Below are positions 52,331-60,885 of a stretch of 64,000 bases of DNA, in pieces. A program made the translations under genes and the position numbers. The DNA comes from Solibacteraceae bacterium. Lineage in GTDB: Bacteria > Acidobacteriota > Terriglobia > Bryobacterales > Bryobacteraceae. Within the stretch, counting starts at the first letter, position 1, and every line of letters begins with the position of its first letter. Location of the stretch: NCBI GenBank assembly GCA_021324015.1, contig JAJPJX010000050.1, forward strand, positions 62,001 to 126,000. Direction: 5' to 3'. Below the pieces are notes generated by a model, which was not told the origin of the DNA, made no database searches, and worked only from the letters and a program-made list of their open reading frames with translations.

Positions 52331-54130
52331 ATGACGAGCACTGCCTGGCGCCTCTCCGCCTGCTGCGCCCTGGCCGTTTGGCCGGCTGCCGCACAGGTTA
52401 CCTTCCCCGCCCCGCGGCCTCCGAGCAACGATATCCGGATCGAGAACCACGTGCCGGTGCGCATGCGCGACGGCGTGGTGCTCTACGCGGACGTGTACCG
52501 CCCGGTCAAGCAGGGCCGGTACCCGGTGCTGGTGTCGCGTACACCTTACAGCACCGAACGTTTCCCGGATGCCTATGCCGCGGCGGTGTTTTTCGCCAGG
52601 CGGGGGTACGTGTTCGTATTCCAGGATGTGCGCGGCCGCCACGAATCCGATGGCAAATGGGATCCGTTCCGCAATGAACAGGAGGACGGGTACGACACCG
52701 TCGAGTGGGCCGCCGCGCAGCCCTGGTCCAACGGCAAGGTGGGCATGGAAGGCGCCTCCTATCTGGGGTTTGTGCAGTGGCAGGCCGCCGTGAAGGCCCC
52801 GCCCCATCTGGTAGCTATTTTCCCGAACCTGGCTTCCACCAGCATCTACCACGATACGATCACCTTCAACGGCGGATTCCGGCTGTCGCTGGCATTCGGC
52901 TGGGGGCCGGTGCGGCAGGAGTCCCGCATCATGCAGAACCCCGGCGTGCATACCATGGGAGACGGCATCGAGGAGTTGAGCTTTGACAAGATCCTCTGGC
53001 ACCTGCCCCTGAACGACATGCAGCGGCTGGCGGGCCGAAACGCGCAGTTTTACCGGGACTGGCTGGCCCACCCAGATTACGACGACTACTGGAAGCCGCT
53101 CAGCGTGGAAGACCGCTTCGAGTCGATCGCAATTCCCGTGCACACCTTCGGCGGCTGGTACGACATCCTGGCGCAAGGCACTCTGCACGGCTTCGAGGGG
53201 ATGAGCCACAAAGGAAAAACCACCCTGGCGCGGGAGCAGAGCAAGATGGTGATCGGTCCCTGGGGCCACGGCGCGACGCGCAAGTACGGGGATATCGATT
53301 TCGGCGAGCAGGCCATGGTGGACGCCCACGCGCTGGAACTGCACTGGTACGATTACTGGCTCAAAGGCATCGACAACGGCGTTCCGCAGGATCCGCCGGT
53401 GCGGCTTTTCGTGATGGGAAGGAACCAGTGGCGCGCCGAGAAGGAATTTCCGCTCTCGCGCGCCGAGTACCGCAAGCTATATCTCCATAGCGGTGGGAAC
53501 GCCAACAGCGAGCGCGGCGACGGGCAACTCTCCTGGAACGAGCCGGCCGCCGGCGCGCACCCCGATCATTACCGCTACGATCCGGACTTGCCGGTCCCTA
53601 GCGTGGGAGGCAGCAACTGCTGCGGCACCCCCACGCCCGCCGGCCCGGTGGACCAGCGCGTGGTGGAGCGCCGCCACGACGTCCTGGTCTACACCTCCGA
53701 CTATCTGGCCGAGGAGCTGGAAGTGACCGGTCCGCTGAAGCTGGTGCTGTATGCCTCCTCCGACGCGCCGGACACCGATTTCATCGCCAAGCTCGTGGAT
53801 GTCTATCCGGATGGGCGGGCCATCAACCTGGCCGAAGGCATCGTCCGCGCCCGCTATCGCGAAAGCCTCAGCCGGCCTCGGCCGCTGGAACCCGGCAAAG
53901 TCTATGCCTTCGAGATCGACATGCTGGCCACCAGCAACGTGTTCCTCAAGGGGCATCGCATCCGCGTGGACGTCACCAGCAGCCACTTCCCGCAGTTCGA
54001 TCGCAATCCCAATACCGGCGAACCGTTCGGCGCCAGCGCCCGGGTGCGGGTGGCCGCGCAGACCGTGGAGCATTCCCGCGTCTACCCGTCACACATCCTG
54101 CTGCCTGTGATTCCGGTGACCCGGCCTTAG
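52331..54130 (+). CDS. exported CocE/NonD-family hydrolase (X-Pro dipeptidyl-peptidase-like)
   Basis: The 599-residue product has a signal-like start (SACCALAVWPAAAQVTFPA). The alpha/beta-hydrolase nucleophile lies in VGMEGASYLGFVQW (GxSxxG). Other features are DVRGRHESDGKWDP and VIGPWGHGATRKYGDIDFG, and a C-terminal jelly-roll (about 440-599) ends RVYPSHILLPVIP. Members hydrolyse esters, amides or X-Pro peptides. A TATACT box at 52316-52321 lies only 10 bp before the ATG and no Shine-Dalgarno is seen, so the mRNA may be leaderless. Confidence 0.9.
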   Translation: MTSTAWRLSACCALAVWPAAAQVTFPAPRPPSNDIRIENHVPVRMRDGVVLYADVYRPVKQGRYPVLVSRTPYSTERFPDAYAAAVFFARRGYVFVFQDVRGRHESDGKWDPFRNEQEDGYDTVEWAAAQPWSNGKVGMEGASYLGFVQWQAAVKAPPHLVAIFPNLASTSIYHDTITFNGGFRLSLAFGWGPVRQESRIMQNPGVHTMGDGIEELSFDKILWHLPLNDMQRLAGRNAQFYRDWLAHPDYDDYWKPLSVEDRFESIAIPVHTFGGWYDILAQGTLHGFEGMSHKGKTTLAREQSKMVIGPWGHGATRKYGDIDFGEQAMVDAHALELHWYDYWLKGIDNGVPQDPPVRLFVMGRNQWRAEKEFPLSRAEYRKLYLHSGGNANSERGDGQLSWNEPAAGAHPDHYRYDPDLPVPSVGGSNCCGTPTPAGPVDQRVVERRHDVLVYTSDYLAEELEVTGPLKLVLYASSDAPDTDFIAKLVDVYPDGRAINLAEGIVRARYRESLSRPRPLEPGKVYAFEIDMLATSNVFLKGHRIRVDVTSSHFPQFDRNPNTGEPFGASARVRVAAQTVEHSRVYPSHILLPVIPVTRP

Positions 54131-54164
54131 CCCGAGGCTTCCGTTCAGGTAATCTACGGGTTGA

Positions 54165-55280
54165 ATGCGTATCATCCGGATCGAAACCTTTGCGGTCATC
54201 GTGCCGATGCAGCCCGGTACGGTGCACAGCCCCGCCTACGAGGACAGTTGCCACCAGTTTGACTGGAAGGGCAAGTTCTTCGCCGATGTTCCCAAGTACA
54301 TCTACAAAGTCTGGGCCGATGACGGGAGCTTCGGCCTCGGCGAATCCTACCGCGAAGTCTCCGAAGAACTCATCCAGCGCAACATCCGGCTGCTGCTCGG
54401 CCAGGACCCCATGAAGATGAACCTCCGCCAGCTTCCCATCCCGCCGGGCCGGGAGTACGACGGCTTCGAGGTGGCGATCTACGACCTGGTGGCCGGCAAA
54501 CTCGGGGTCCCTGTCTATACCTTGCTCGGCGGCGCGTGCCGCGATCGAGTTCGCGTGGACTACTGGACCGGCCGCCGCACACCCTCGGAAGCCGCGGCAA
54601 TTGCCGGCATGGCGAAGGAGAGGGGATTCCGGGGTCTGAAGATGAAGTGCGCCCTGGAAGACCCGAACGTCGAGCGCGTCGAAGAGATTGCAGCGCGCTG
54701 CGGCCCCGATTTCGAGATCGTGCTCGACCCCAACCAGCGCTTCGAGCACCCCGCCCACGCTCTACGAATCGCCCGCCGCGTGGAGAAATACAAAGTCACG
54801 TTCGAGGACCCGGTACCGCGCTGGAACCTCGACTGGTATCGGCTGCTGCGCGAGAAGACCTCGGTGCCCATCGCTCTCCACGTACACCTGCCCTACGCCG
54901 CTCACGGCCAGAGCATCCGGGAAATGATCGCCGCCATCAAGCTCGAGGCGGTCGATATCTTCAACCTGGGCGGTGGTCTGGCCAGCTTCGTCAAGATGGC
55001 CGATATCGCCGATGCAGCCGGCATTCCGGTCTGGCACGGCACGGAGGTGGACCTCGGCATCCTGGATGCTTCGTATCTGCACGCCTGCGCGGCCGCGCCC
55101 GCCTGCACGCTGCCCAGCGACATTATCGGCAACTTCCTCCGCGAGGACGACCTGATCGCCGAGCCGCTCCGCTACGACCAGGGGTTTGCCCTGGTGCCGC
55201 AAACGCCTGGCTTGGGGGTCACGCTGGACGAAGACGCTCTGGCCCGCTACACCCTGGAACGGCGGGTCTACCCGCAGTAG
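54165..55280 (+). CDS. mandelate racemase / muconate-lactonizing enzyme family protein
   Basis: The 371-residue product has the enolase-superfamily capping domain (about 1-125) and a TIM barrel. The catalytic region has a KxK motif in RGLKMKCAL. Metal ligands occur in EIVLDPNQRFE and KVTFEDPVP, and a late GIPVWHGTEVDLGI segment follows. It should abstract a proton alpha to a carboxylate, as sugar-acid dehydratases or muconate cycloisomerases do. The exact substrate cannot be read from sequence. It follows the hydrolase gene by 34 bp on the same strand. Confidence 0.9.
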   Translation: MRIIRIETFAVIVPMQPGTVHSPAYEDSCHQFDWKGKFFADVPKYIYKVWADDGSFGLGESYREVSEELIQRNIRLLLGQDPMKMNLRQLPIPPGREYDGFEVAIYDLVAGKLGVPVYTLLGGACRDRVRVDYWTGRRTPSEAAAIAGMAKERGFRGLKMKCALEDPNVERVEEIAARCGPDFEIVLDPNQRFEHPAHALRIARRVEKYKVTFEDPVPRWNLDWYRLLREKTSVPIALHVHLPYAAHGQSIREMIAAIKLEAVDIFNLGGGLASFVKMADIADAAGIPVWHGTEVDLGILDASYLHACAAAPACTLPSDIIGNFLREDDLIAEPLRYDQGFALVPQTPGLGVTLDEDALARYTLERRVYPQ

Positions 55281-55282
55281 GG

Positions 55283-57721
55283 TCACTCATACCGCAGGGC
55301 CACCATCGGATCGACCTTCGTGGCCCGGTAAGCCGGGATGTAACAGGCCAGCAGGGCAACGCAGCCCAAAATCCCGCCTACCATAGCGATGGTCACCGGG
55401 TCGCGCGCGCCGACGCCGAACAGCAGCGACGCCATCCACCGCGTCAACCCGAGCGCTCCCCCGAGCCCCAGGACCAGCCCGGCGCCGGTCGTGAGCATCC
55501 CGCCGCGCAAGACCAGCCCCAGCAGATTGGCCGTGCCTGCTCCCAGCGCCGCGCGGATACCGAGTTCGTGCGTCCGCTGGGCCACCGAATACGAAATCAC
55601 GCCGTAGATGCCCACCGCCGCAAGCAGCATAGCAATTCCCGCGAACACGCCCAGCAGGATGGACTCCAGCCGGTCGGGCGCCATCGACTCGGACTTCATT
55701 TGATCCAGTGTCTTCACGTCCGTGAGAGGCTGATCCTTATCGATGCTCCACACCGCGTGGCGAATTGCCCGCTCCAACCTGGTCGGGTCCATGGCCGCGC
55801 GCACCACCAGAGCCTGGTAAAAGACGGGGCTTTGTTCGTTGGATACATACATGCCCGGGTTGTCGCTTTTGTCGCTCAGGCTGTTGACCCTTTCATCCCC
55901 CACCACGCCGACCACTTCCCAGGGAATCTCCGGGCCCAATTGCGTTTTTCCGGGCACGATTTCCTGAACCAGAATCCGCTGGCCCAGCGGCTCCTGGTCG
56001 GCAAAGTACTTTCTGGCCATGGTCTCGTTGATTACCGTAGCCGGCGGCGCTCCCTTCCCGTCGCTGCGGCCCAGCAGGCGGCCCTTCTTCAGGCGCATGC
56101 CCAGCGCCCGGAAGTAGTTCGGACTCACCATCTTGAAAAAACAGGCCTGGCGGTTGGCGCGATCCACCAGGGGGCGGCTCGCGATCTGAAAAGGCATGCC
56201 ATAGCCCCACCCATCCAGCGGCAAGGCTGAGGTCAAGGCCACGTCGCGCACTCCCGGTACGGATTCCACACTGCTCGCGATCTGCCGCAGGTAGGTAGTG
56301 AGTTGCGTGGGATTGGAAAAGCGTTTGTCCGGGATCGGCAGGCCCGCCGTGAGGACATTGGTGGAATCGAATCCGGGATCCACGTGCAGGATCGCGAAAA
56401 AGCTGCGCATGAGCAGTCCGGCGCCGGCAAGCAGTACGAATGCCAGGGCGACCTCCGCCACCACCAGGGCGCCTCGGATCCGCTGGCCGAAGGCGCCCGC
56501 GCTGCTGCCCCGTCCGCCCTCCTTCAGCGAACCAGCCAGGTTGGCGCGTGTGGCGTGAAGAGCCGGCGCCAATCCAAATAGCAGGCCCGTGAGCACCGAC
56601 AACGCCAGGGCGAACACCAGCACTCGGCCGTCCATGGTGACGTTGGCCTCCGGCGGCAAGGTGTAGCGCGGCACCGCCGCGCGCAGTCCGGCCATCGTGG
56701 CATACCCCAGCCCCACCCCGAACACGCCGCCGCAAACCGATAACAGCACGCTTTCGGTCAAAAACTGGCGCACCAGCCGCCATCGCCCCGCCCCCAGCGA
56801 AGAGCGAATGGCCACCTCGCGTTCCCGCACCGTCCCGCGCGCCAGCGTGAGGTTGGCGAGATTTGCGCAGCCGATCAACAGCACCATGCCCACGGCCGCC
56901 AGCAGCACTTGCAGATACGTCCGCACCTGCCGGCCGACCAGGACTTCAGAGAAGCGGTCTATGCTGACGCCCCATCCTTTGTTCGAGTCGGGGTAATCGT
57001 GCGCAATGCGGGCGCCGATGGCATCCATCTGCGCGCGCGCCTGTTCCAGGGTGACGCCCCGCTTCAGCTTCGCAAACGCCCCGAACCAGTGAAAATTGCG
57101 CGTCATGTTCTGCGGCTCGAAGGCCAGCGGACGCCAGATCTGGGAGTACCACCGGTCAAACACGCCGCCGCCCGGCAGAACGCCGATTACCGTGTGGGGC
57201 ACGCCGTCGAGAAGGATCGTGCGCCCGATCACCTTGGGATCCGCGCCAAACTGCGACTTCCACAGCGCGTTACTGAGAATGGCGACGTCCTCCTTGCCCG
57301 GCTGGTCCTCGCCATCCGCAAACGTCCTGCCCATCGCCGCCTTGACGCCAAAGATGTCAAAGTAGTGCGCTGACACCCGGGAGCCACGCAACTGGATCGG
57401 CTCGTTGACGCCGGTGAGGGTCACCGAACCGCCGGTTTTGGCTGCCATATATTCGAAGACCGTGTTCTCTTTTCGCCAGTCCAGGTAGTTCAGGGTCGAA
57501 ATGCCGTTCCGGCCTCCCCCCGGCGGCTTTTCCAGGACCTGCACGATGCGGTCGGCGTCGGCGTAGGGAAGCGGCTTCAGCAAGGCGCCGTCCACAAAAC
57601 TGAAAATCGCGGTTGTCCCGCCGATGCCGATCGCCATCGTGGCCACGGCCACAATGGTGAAACCCGGGCTTTTCAGAAGCGTCCGGAATCCGTAGCGCAC
57701 ATCTTGAAACAATTCGTTCAA
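55283..57721 (-). CDS. ADOP-type duplicated FtsX/MacB-like permease
   Basis: The 812-residue product holds two MacB_PCD-FtsX units. The first has a membrane-proximal periplasmic domain (SPGFTIVAVATMAIGIGGTTAIFSFVDGALLKPLPY) and helices near 280-400. The second has NIVQEIVPG-like periplasmic sequence and the end HELGIRAALGAG...AYRATKVDPMVALRYE. No ATPase gene is adjacent, as is usual for this acidobacterial family. The start is TTG: AGGAGG at 57728-57733 lies six bases upstream of LNELFQDVRYGFRTLLKSPG, and no ATG fits. Function is not established; roles in peptide or lipid handling are guesses. Confidence 0.93.
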   Translation of the reverse strand: MNELFQDVRYGFRTLLKSPGFTIVAVATMAIGIGGTTAIFSFVDGALLKPLPYADADRIVQVLEKPPGGGRNGISTLNYLDWRKENTVFEYMAAKTGGSVTLTGVNEPIQLRGSRVSAHYFDIFGVKAAMGRTFADGEDQPGKEDVAILSNALWKSQFGADPKVIGRTILLDGVPHTVIGVLPGGGVFDRWYSQIWRPLAFEPQNMTRNFHWFGAFAKLKRGVTLEQARAQMDAIGARIAHDYPDSNKGWGVSIDRFSEVLVGRQVRTYLQVLLAAVGMVLLIGCANLANLTLARGTVREREVAIRSSLGAGRWRLVRQFLTESVLLSVCGGVFGVGLGYATMAGLRAAVPRYTLPPEANVTMDGRVLVFALALSVLTGLLFGLAPALHATRANLAGSLKEGGRGSSAGAFGQRIRGALVVAEVALAFVLLAGAGLLMRSFFAILHVDPGFDSTNVLTAGLPIPDKRFSNPTQLTTYLRQIASSVESVPGVRDVALTSALPLDGWGYGMPFQIASRPLVDRANRQACFFKMVSPNYFRALGMRLKKGRLLGRSDGKGAPPATVINETMARKYFADQEPLGQRILVQEIVPGKTQLGPEIPWEVVGVVGDERVNSLSDKSDNPGMYVSNEQSPVFYQALVVRAAMDPTRLERAIRHAVWSIDKDQPLTDVKTLDQMKSESMAPDRLESILLGVFAGIAMLLAAVGIYGVISYSVAQRTHELGIRAALGAGTANLLGLVLRGGMLTTGAGLVLGLGGALGLTRWMASLLFGVGARDPVTIAMVGGILGCVALLACYIPAYRATKVDPMVALRYE

Positions 57722-57865
57722 GTCCAGCCTCCTGCGTGGGACGTCGTAAGGTATATACGAAGGAAAGCCGGAAACGTTCCGAAACCGCCCGGAGAAATCC
57801 GGCCCATGGCGAATCCAAGCCCAAAACAGCGGTGCCAGAACCGCCGCAGGCCTGAGGATTCGCCA

Positions 57866-57912
57866 GCCCGAAAGGGCGTCAGAACATAGCCCACCGCGCA
57901 GACCGCGCGGTG
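57866..57912. repeat. structured intergenic element with two adjacent hairpins
   Basis: GCCC-GAAA-GGGC (57866-57877) is a GNRA-tetraloop hairpin. CACCGCGC-AGACC-GCGCGGTG (57892-57912) is a perfect 8-bp stem with a 5-nt loop. Both read on the plus strand in the 250-bp gap between the ADOP start and the GH106 stop. The AGCCCGAAAGGGCG...ATAGCCCACC layout recalls a dispersed element I have seen in Acidobacteria and Planctomycetes, from memory and unverified here. It would be in the ADOP 5' leader on the other strand. Confidence 0.5.
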
Positions 57913-57971
57913 CCGGCAGCAAAGAGGAGGGAGCTCTGGCAAGGGCGGAAGAGCCATTCCTCAGATCGGCC

Positions 57972-60806
57972 CTAACGCCTGCGCTCGCCTCCTTTGGCAG
58001 GTTGCTGTTCGAGTTCCACGGGGCCAAGCAAGCCGGAGGGCAGTGGCTCATTCTTCACGAACTCCTTCTCCCGCGGTTTCGGGATCTTTGTCCCGTAGGT
58101 GGCTTCAATCTCGCTGTAGTCTTTGGTAGGCTGCCTCAGCACCGCATTGATCAGAAGGTTCGTCACGTCGATGCGCACGGCGTTGCTGCCCAGGTGCAGC
58201 GACCGGGTAATGTCCACCACGTACGGGCGTTTCCAGGCAACCCCGTCGTTCTGTCCGTTCACCCAGACTTCCGCCGTGTTCTTCACGTCGCCCATATTCA
58301 GAAGCACTCGCGTGCCCGGCGCAAGATAGGCAGCCGGAACGTCGATGGCGGTCTCGTAGGTTCCCCGGCCCGAGAAGTAGCGGGCGTCCGGAAACTCGGT
58401 CCACGACTTCAGTCGCCGCATTTCCACCGGCTGAGCGCCGCTGCTTTCCCAGCGCAGTTTCCAGGAGTTCGTAAAGGGTATCGGAGCTTCGAGCGGCTTC
58501 GCCGCAGGAGGCGCCGCCGTCGGGGGTGCCCGATGCTCGCGGCCGAATACCACAAAGGCCGAATCATAGGACTCGAGAGCGAGATCCACGGCCGTCCGGC
58601 CGCCCTCATAATGAAAACCGCCAGCCACCGAAATGCGCCCGCTCATGGGGTCCCAGATTTCCGGTGTCCGAGCGCCCGCCCGGAAACTGACGCGCAGTTC
58701 GCGTTTGGCGGTCGTGAAGTTGGCGAGGAAATAGATGTCGTGGTCTGCGCCTCGGCGATGCACGAAGCCCATCTCCGGCAAGCCCCCGGCGGCGGAAATA
58801 TCCGGGGGCTCGGCCTGTTCCAGCGCTTTTTTCAAGCTCTCTCTCTCGTCCTTCGCGAACAGCGAACGCCCCCTGCCCACACGGCGCACCTCGAGCGGCT
58901 TCGATTCGTCCATTCCGCCGTACAACTCGGCGCGCAGCGCGTTGAAGCGCGCGGCGTTCCGGTCGCGGTCGCGATAGGCGTAAGCGAGCTTCGGGATTTC
59001 GAGCGTCGTGATTACGGTCCCTCCGCTCCGGCAGAATTCGGCAATGCGCTCCAGGTCGGACAGGGGCAGACCCCTCACCCCGGGAAGAATCACGATCGGG
59101 TAGCTTGCCTCGCCGATCCGGAACCTGCCGTGTTCGGCCGTGCCCGTCGCCGCCAGCACCGAATGATCGATGCCGTCCAGGGAATAGCCGCTCGTGATGA
59201 CCGTGTTTACCAGCTCGGAGGTGTAATCGTAGACTCCGTTGGGAATTCCCATGTCTGCCATGCGCCGCTGGTGGCGGTCCAGCTTTCTTTCCACCCACCA
59301 CGCCAGCGGTAGGGCGCCCGGCGCGTGCTCGGCGTAAACATCGCCCTCCGGCAGATAAACCAGCACGTCCGCCACCGGCGACCCCTGCGCAAGCAGGTAG
59401 CTCGCGCGGTGGACATAACTGGTCAGGTAGTGAAAGTACGGCCACCAGGTCTGGTGCTCGGTGAACATCGTCCCCGCGTAGTATCCCCAGCCGGGAACGC
59501 CCGCCGCGGGCGGCGAGTAGGCATACCCGTGCGCCACGATCCGGTTGGCGCCCGAAACAAAAATGGCGTCGGTCGTGCGTTTCAGGTCCTCCAGGGTCTC
59601 GTCGTAGCGCGAGGGCTGCGTCAGCCACGTGTAGGCTTCGTCGCTGATGATCGGATGGTTGAAAAAGTGCGCCGCCGAGCTGGTCCAGCGCACCATATTG
59701 AACTCCTTCCAGTCATACTCTTCCCCCATGGGGAAGTCCGTGAACGAGTAACTGGCCTGCGTAACCGGAGGCTCGCCGTAGGATTCGGACTGGAATCGGA
59801 AACCGTGCGCGTGACACCAGTCGCTGATGGTCTTGAGATAATTCTGGTTGGCCAGTTCGGAGACCGTCTCCCAATAGTCGTAACGGATGTGCGGCGTATC
59901 GGGCTGCTGGCGGAACAGCGCAGCCAGGTGCGGGCGCAGGTCGTAGCCGCGCCGCCTCCGGAACTCGTCCGGAAAGCTGGACGTCCAGCAGGTGCCGTAC
60001 ACTTCGAAACTGGGCGAATACATAGCCCGAATGCGGCCTTTGCCGGCCTCGGCCAGCTTTTCGCAGACGGTCTTCAGATACAGCTCGACCGCGCGCTTGT
60101 CGAGATGATCGATGACGTTCCCGCCGGCGCCCGCCGCGGCGTAGGCCACCTTGTGGCGCGCCAGCGTGGGCCCTTCGAGGAACGTCATCATTTGCCACTC
60201 CCCGGCCGGCGCCACGAATGTCACGGAATCGGCGGCCCCCTGCCCCGTCAACTCGACAGGAGCGGCGGCCGAAGCGGGATCCCGCGGCACAAGCTGCACG
60301 GAGACAACCCGCGCGTCGGCCGGGCGGCGGAGCGGCAGCGTAATCTTTTCGCCCGGGGCGCCGCGGACCTCGGTGGTTTCGGCATAGATGCGTTCCGGCG
60401 AGAGTTCGGGCGGGATCTGCGGCCCGCCGTACGGCCAGCCGGTCCCCATCACCAAATCGGCCGACAGGCCCATCTCGTTCGCCGTGGTGAGAGCGTAGCC
60501 GAGCGTGTCCAGGAACTCGGGGGAAAGGTAGTTCTGGTTGTGAATCCCCTTCGCGGGATTTTCCACTTCGTAGGGGTACAACGGATAGATGAGGACGCCG
60601 CCGATGCCGGCGCTCTTGAGTACGCCGAGTTCCCGGCGGATCTCGGGTCTTGTCCACGCCGGACCGAAGATCCACCAGTAGGTGGCCATCCTTCGATCAT
60701 TCGGCGGATGGGCAAAGCCGGCCGCCAGGGGGTCCACGGCGAAGGCCGGAGAAGCCCACAAGAACGCGAGGTAAACGAGGGGAGACAGCCCGGTGCGTAG
60801 CGTCAT
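57972..60806 (-). CDS. exported GH106-like alpha-L-rhamnosidase
   Basis: The 944-residue product has a signal peptide (SPLVYLAFLWASPAFA). It has the long GH106-type catalytic region (YWWIFGPAWTRPEIRRELG, GIGGVLIYPLYPYE, LVMGTGWPYGGPQIPPELS, FRFQSESYGEPPVTQASY). C-terminal beta-sandwich domains follow, including YLAPGTRVLLNMGDVKNTAEVWVNG. Rhamnose release from plant or bacterial glycans is the likely role. It follows the hybrid regulator by 75 bp on the same strand and has its own candidate promoter and operator. Confidence 0.88.
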   Translation of the reverse strand: MTLRTGLSPLVYLAFLWASPAFAVDPLAAGFAHPPNDRRMATYWWIFGPAWTRPEIRRELGVLKSAGIGGVLIYPLYPYEVENPAKGIHNQNYLSPEFLDTLGYALTTANEMGLSADLVMGTGWPYGGPQIPPELSPERIYAETTEVRGAPGEKITLPLRRPADARVVSVQLVPRDPASAAAPVELTGQGAADSVTFVAPAGEWQMMTFLEGPTLARHKVAYAAAGAGGNVIDHLDKRAVELYLKTVCEKLAEAGKGRIRAMYSPSFEVYGTCWTSSFPDEFRRRRGYDLRPHLAALFRQQPDTPHIRYDYWETVSELANQNYLKTISDWCHAHGFRFQSESYGEPPVTQASYSFTDFPMGEEYDWKEFNMVRWTSSAAHFFNHPIISDEAYTWLTQPSRYDETLEDLKRTTDAIFVSGANRIVAHGYAYSPPAAGVPGWGYYAGTMFTEHQTWWPYFHYLTSYVHRASYLLAQGSPVADVLVYLPEGDVYAEHAPGALPLAWWVERKLDRHQRRMADMGIPNGVYDYTSELVNTVITSGYSLDGIDHSVLAATGTAEHGRFRIGEASYPIVILPGVRGLPLSDLERIAEFCRSGGTVITTLEIPKLAYAYRDRDRNAARFNALRAELYGGMDESKPLEVRRVGRGRSLFAKDERESLKKALEQAEPPDISAAGGLPEMGFVHRRGADHDIYFLANFTTAKRELRVSFRAGARTPEIWDPMSGRISVAGGFHYEGGRTAVDLALESYDSAFVVFGREHRAPPTAAPPAAKPLEAPIPFTNSWKLRWESSGAQPVEMRRLKSWTEFPDARYFSGRGTYETAIDVPAAYLAPGTRVLLNMGDVKNTAEVWVNGQNDGVAWKRPYVVDITRSLHLGSNAVRIDVTNLLINAVLRQPTKDYSEIEATYGTKIPKPREKEFVKNEPLPSGLLGPVELEQQPAKGGERRR

Positions 60807-60815
60807 GGCAGTTTG

Positions 60816-60832
60816 TGTTCACATACCAAACA
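60816..60832. promoter_or_regulatory. candidate operator upstream of GH106 (TGTT-N9-AACA)
   Basis: TGTTCACATACCAAACA has arms TGTT and AACA with a 9-bp spacer and lies 10 bp upstream of the GH106 ATG. It overlaps the expected transcription start region. The same arms and spacing occur in the receptor promoter at 62085-62101. The adjacent hybrid regulator is the natural candidate to bind both. Confidence 0.35.
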
Positions 60833-60858
60833 CTCCGGCTCGGCATGGCACTGGTACA

Positions 60859-60885
60859 ACTACACCCGAAGCGCGTGCCTGTCAA
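60859..60885 (-). promoter_or_regulatory. candidate promoter for GH106
   Basis: On the minus strand TTGACA (60885-60880) is a perfect -35 box and overlaps the stop codon of the regulator. TGTAGT (60864-60859) is a -10 with 15-bp spacing, short but usable. Transcripts would begin near 60852, about 45 bases before the GH106 ATG. Confidence 0.3.

Noticed and set aside
57722-58051. Upstream extension of the ADOP frame to 58051
   Set aside because: It crosses the structured hairpin element and the end of GH106, contains no membrane or periplasmic motif, and a ribosome site lies at 57728-57733 for the TTG start.
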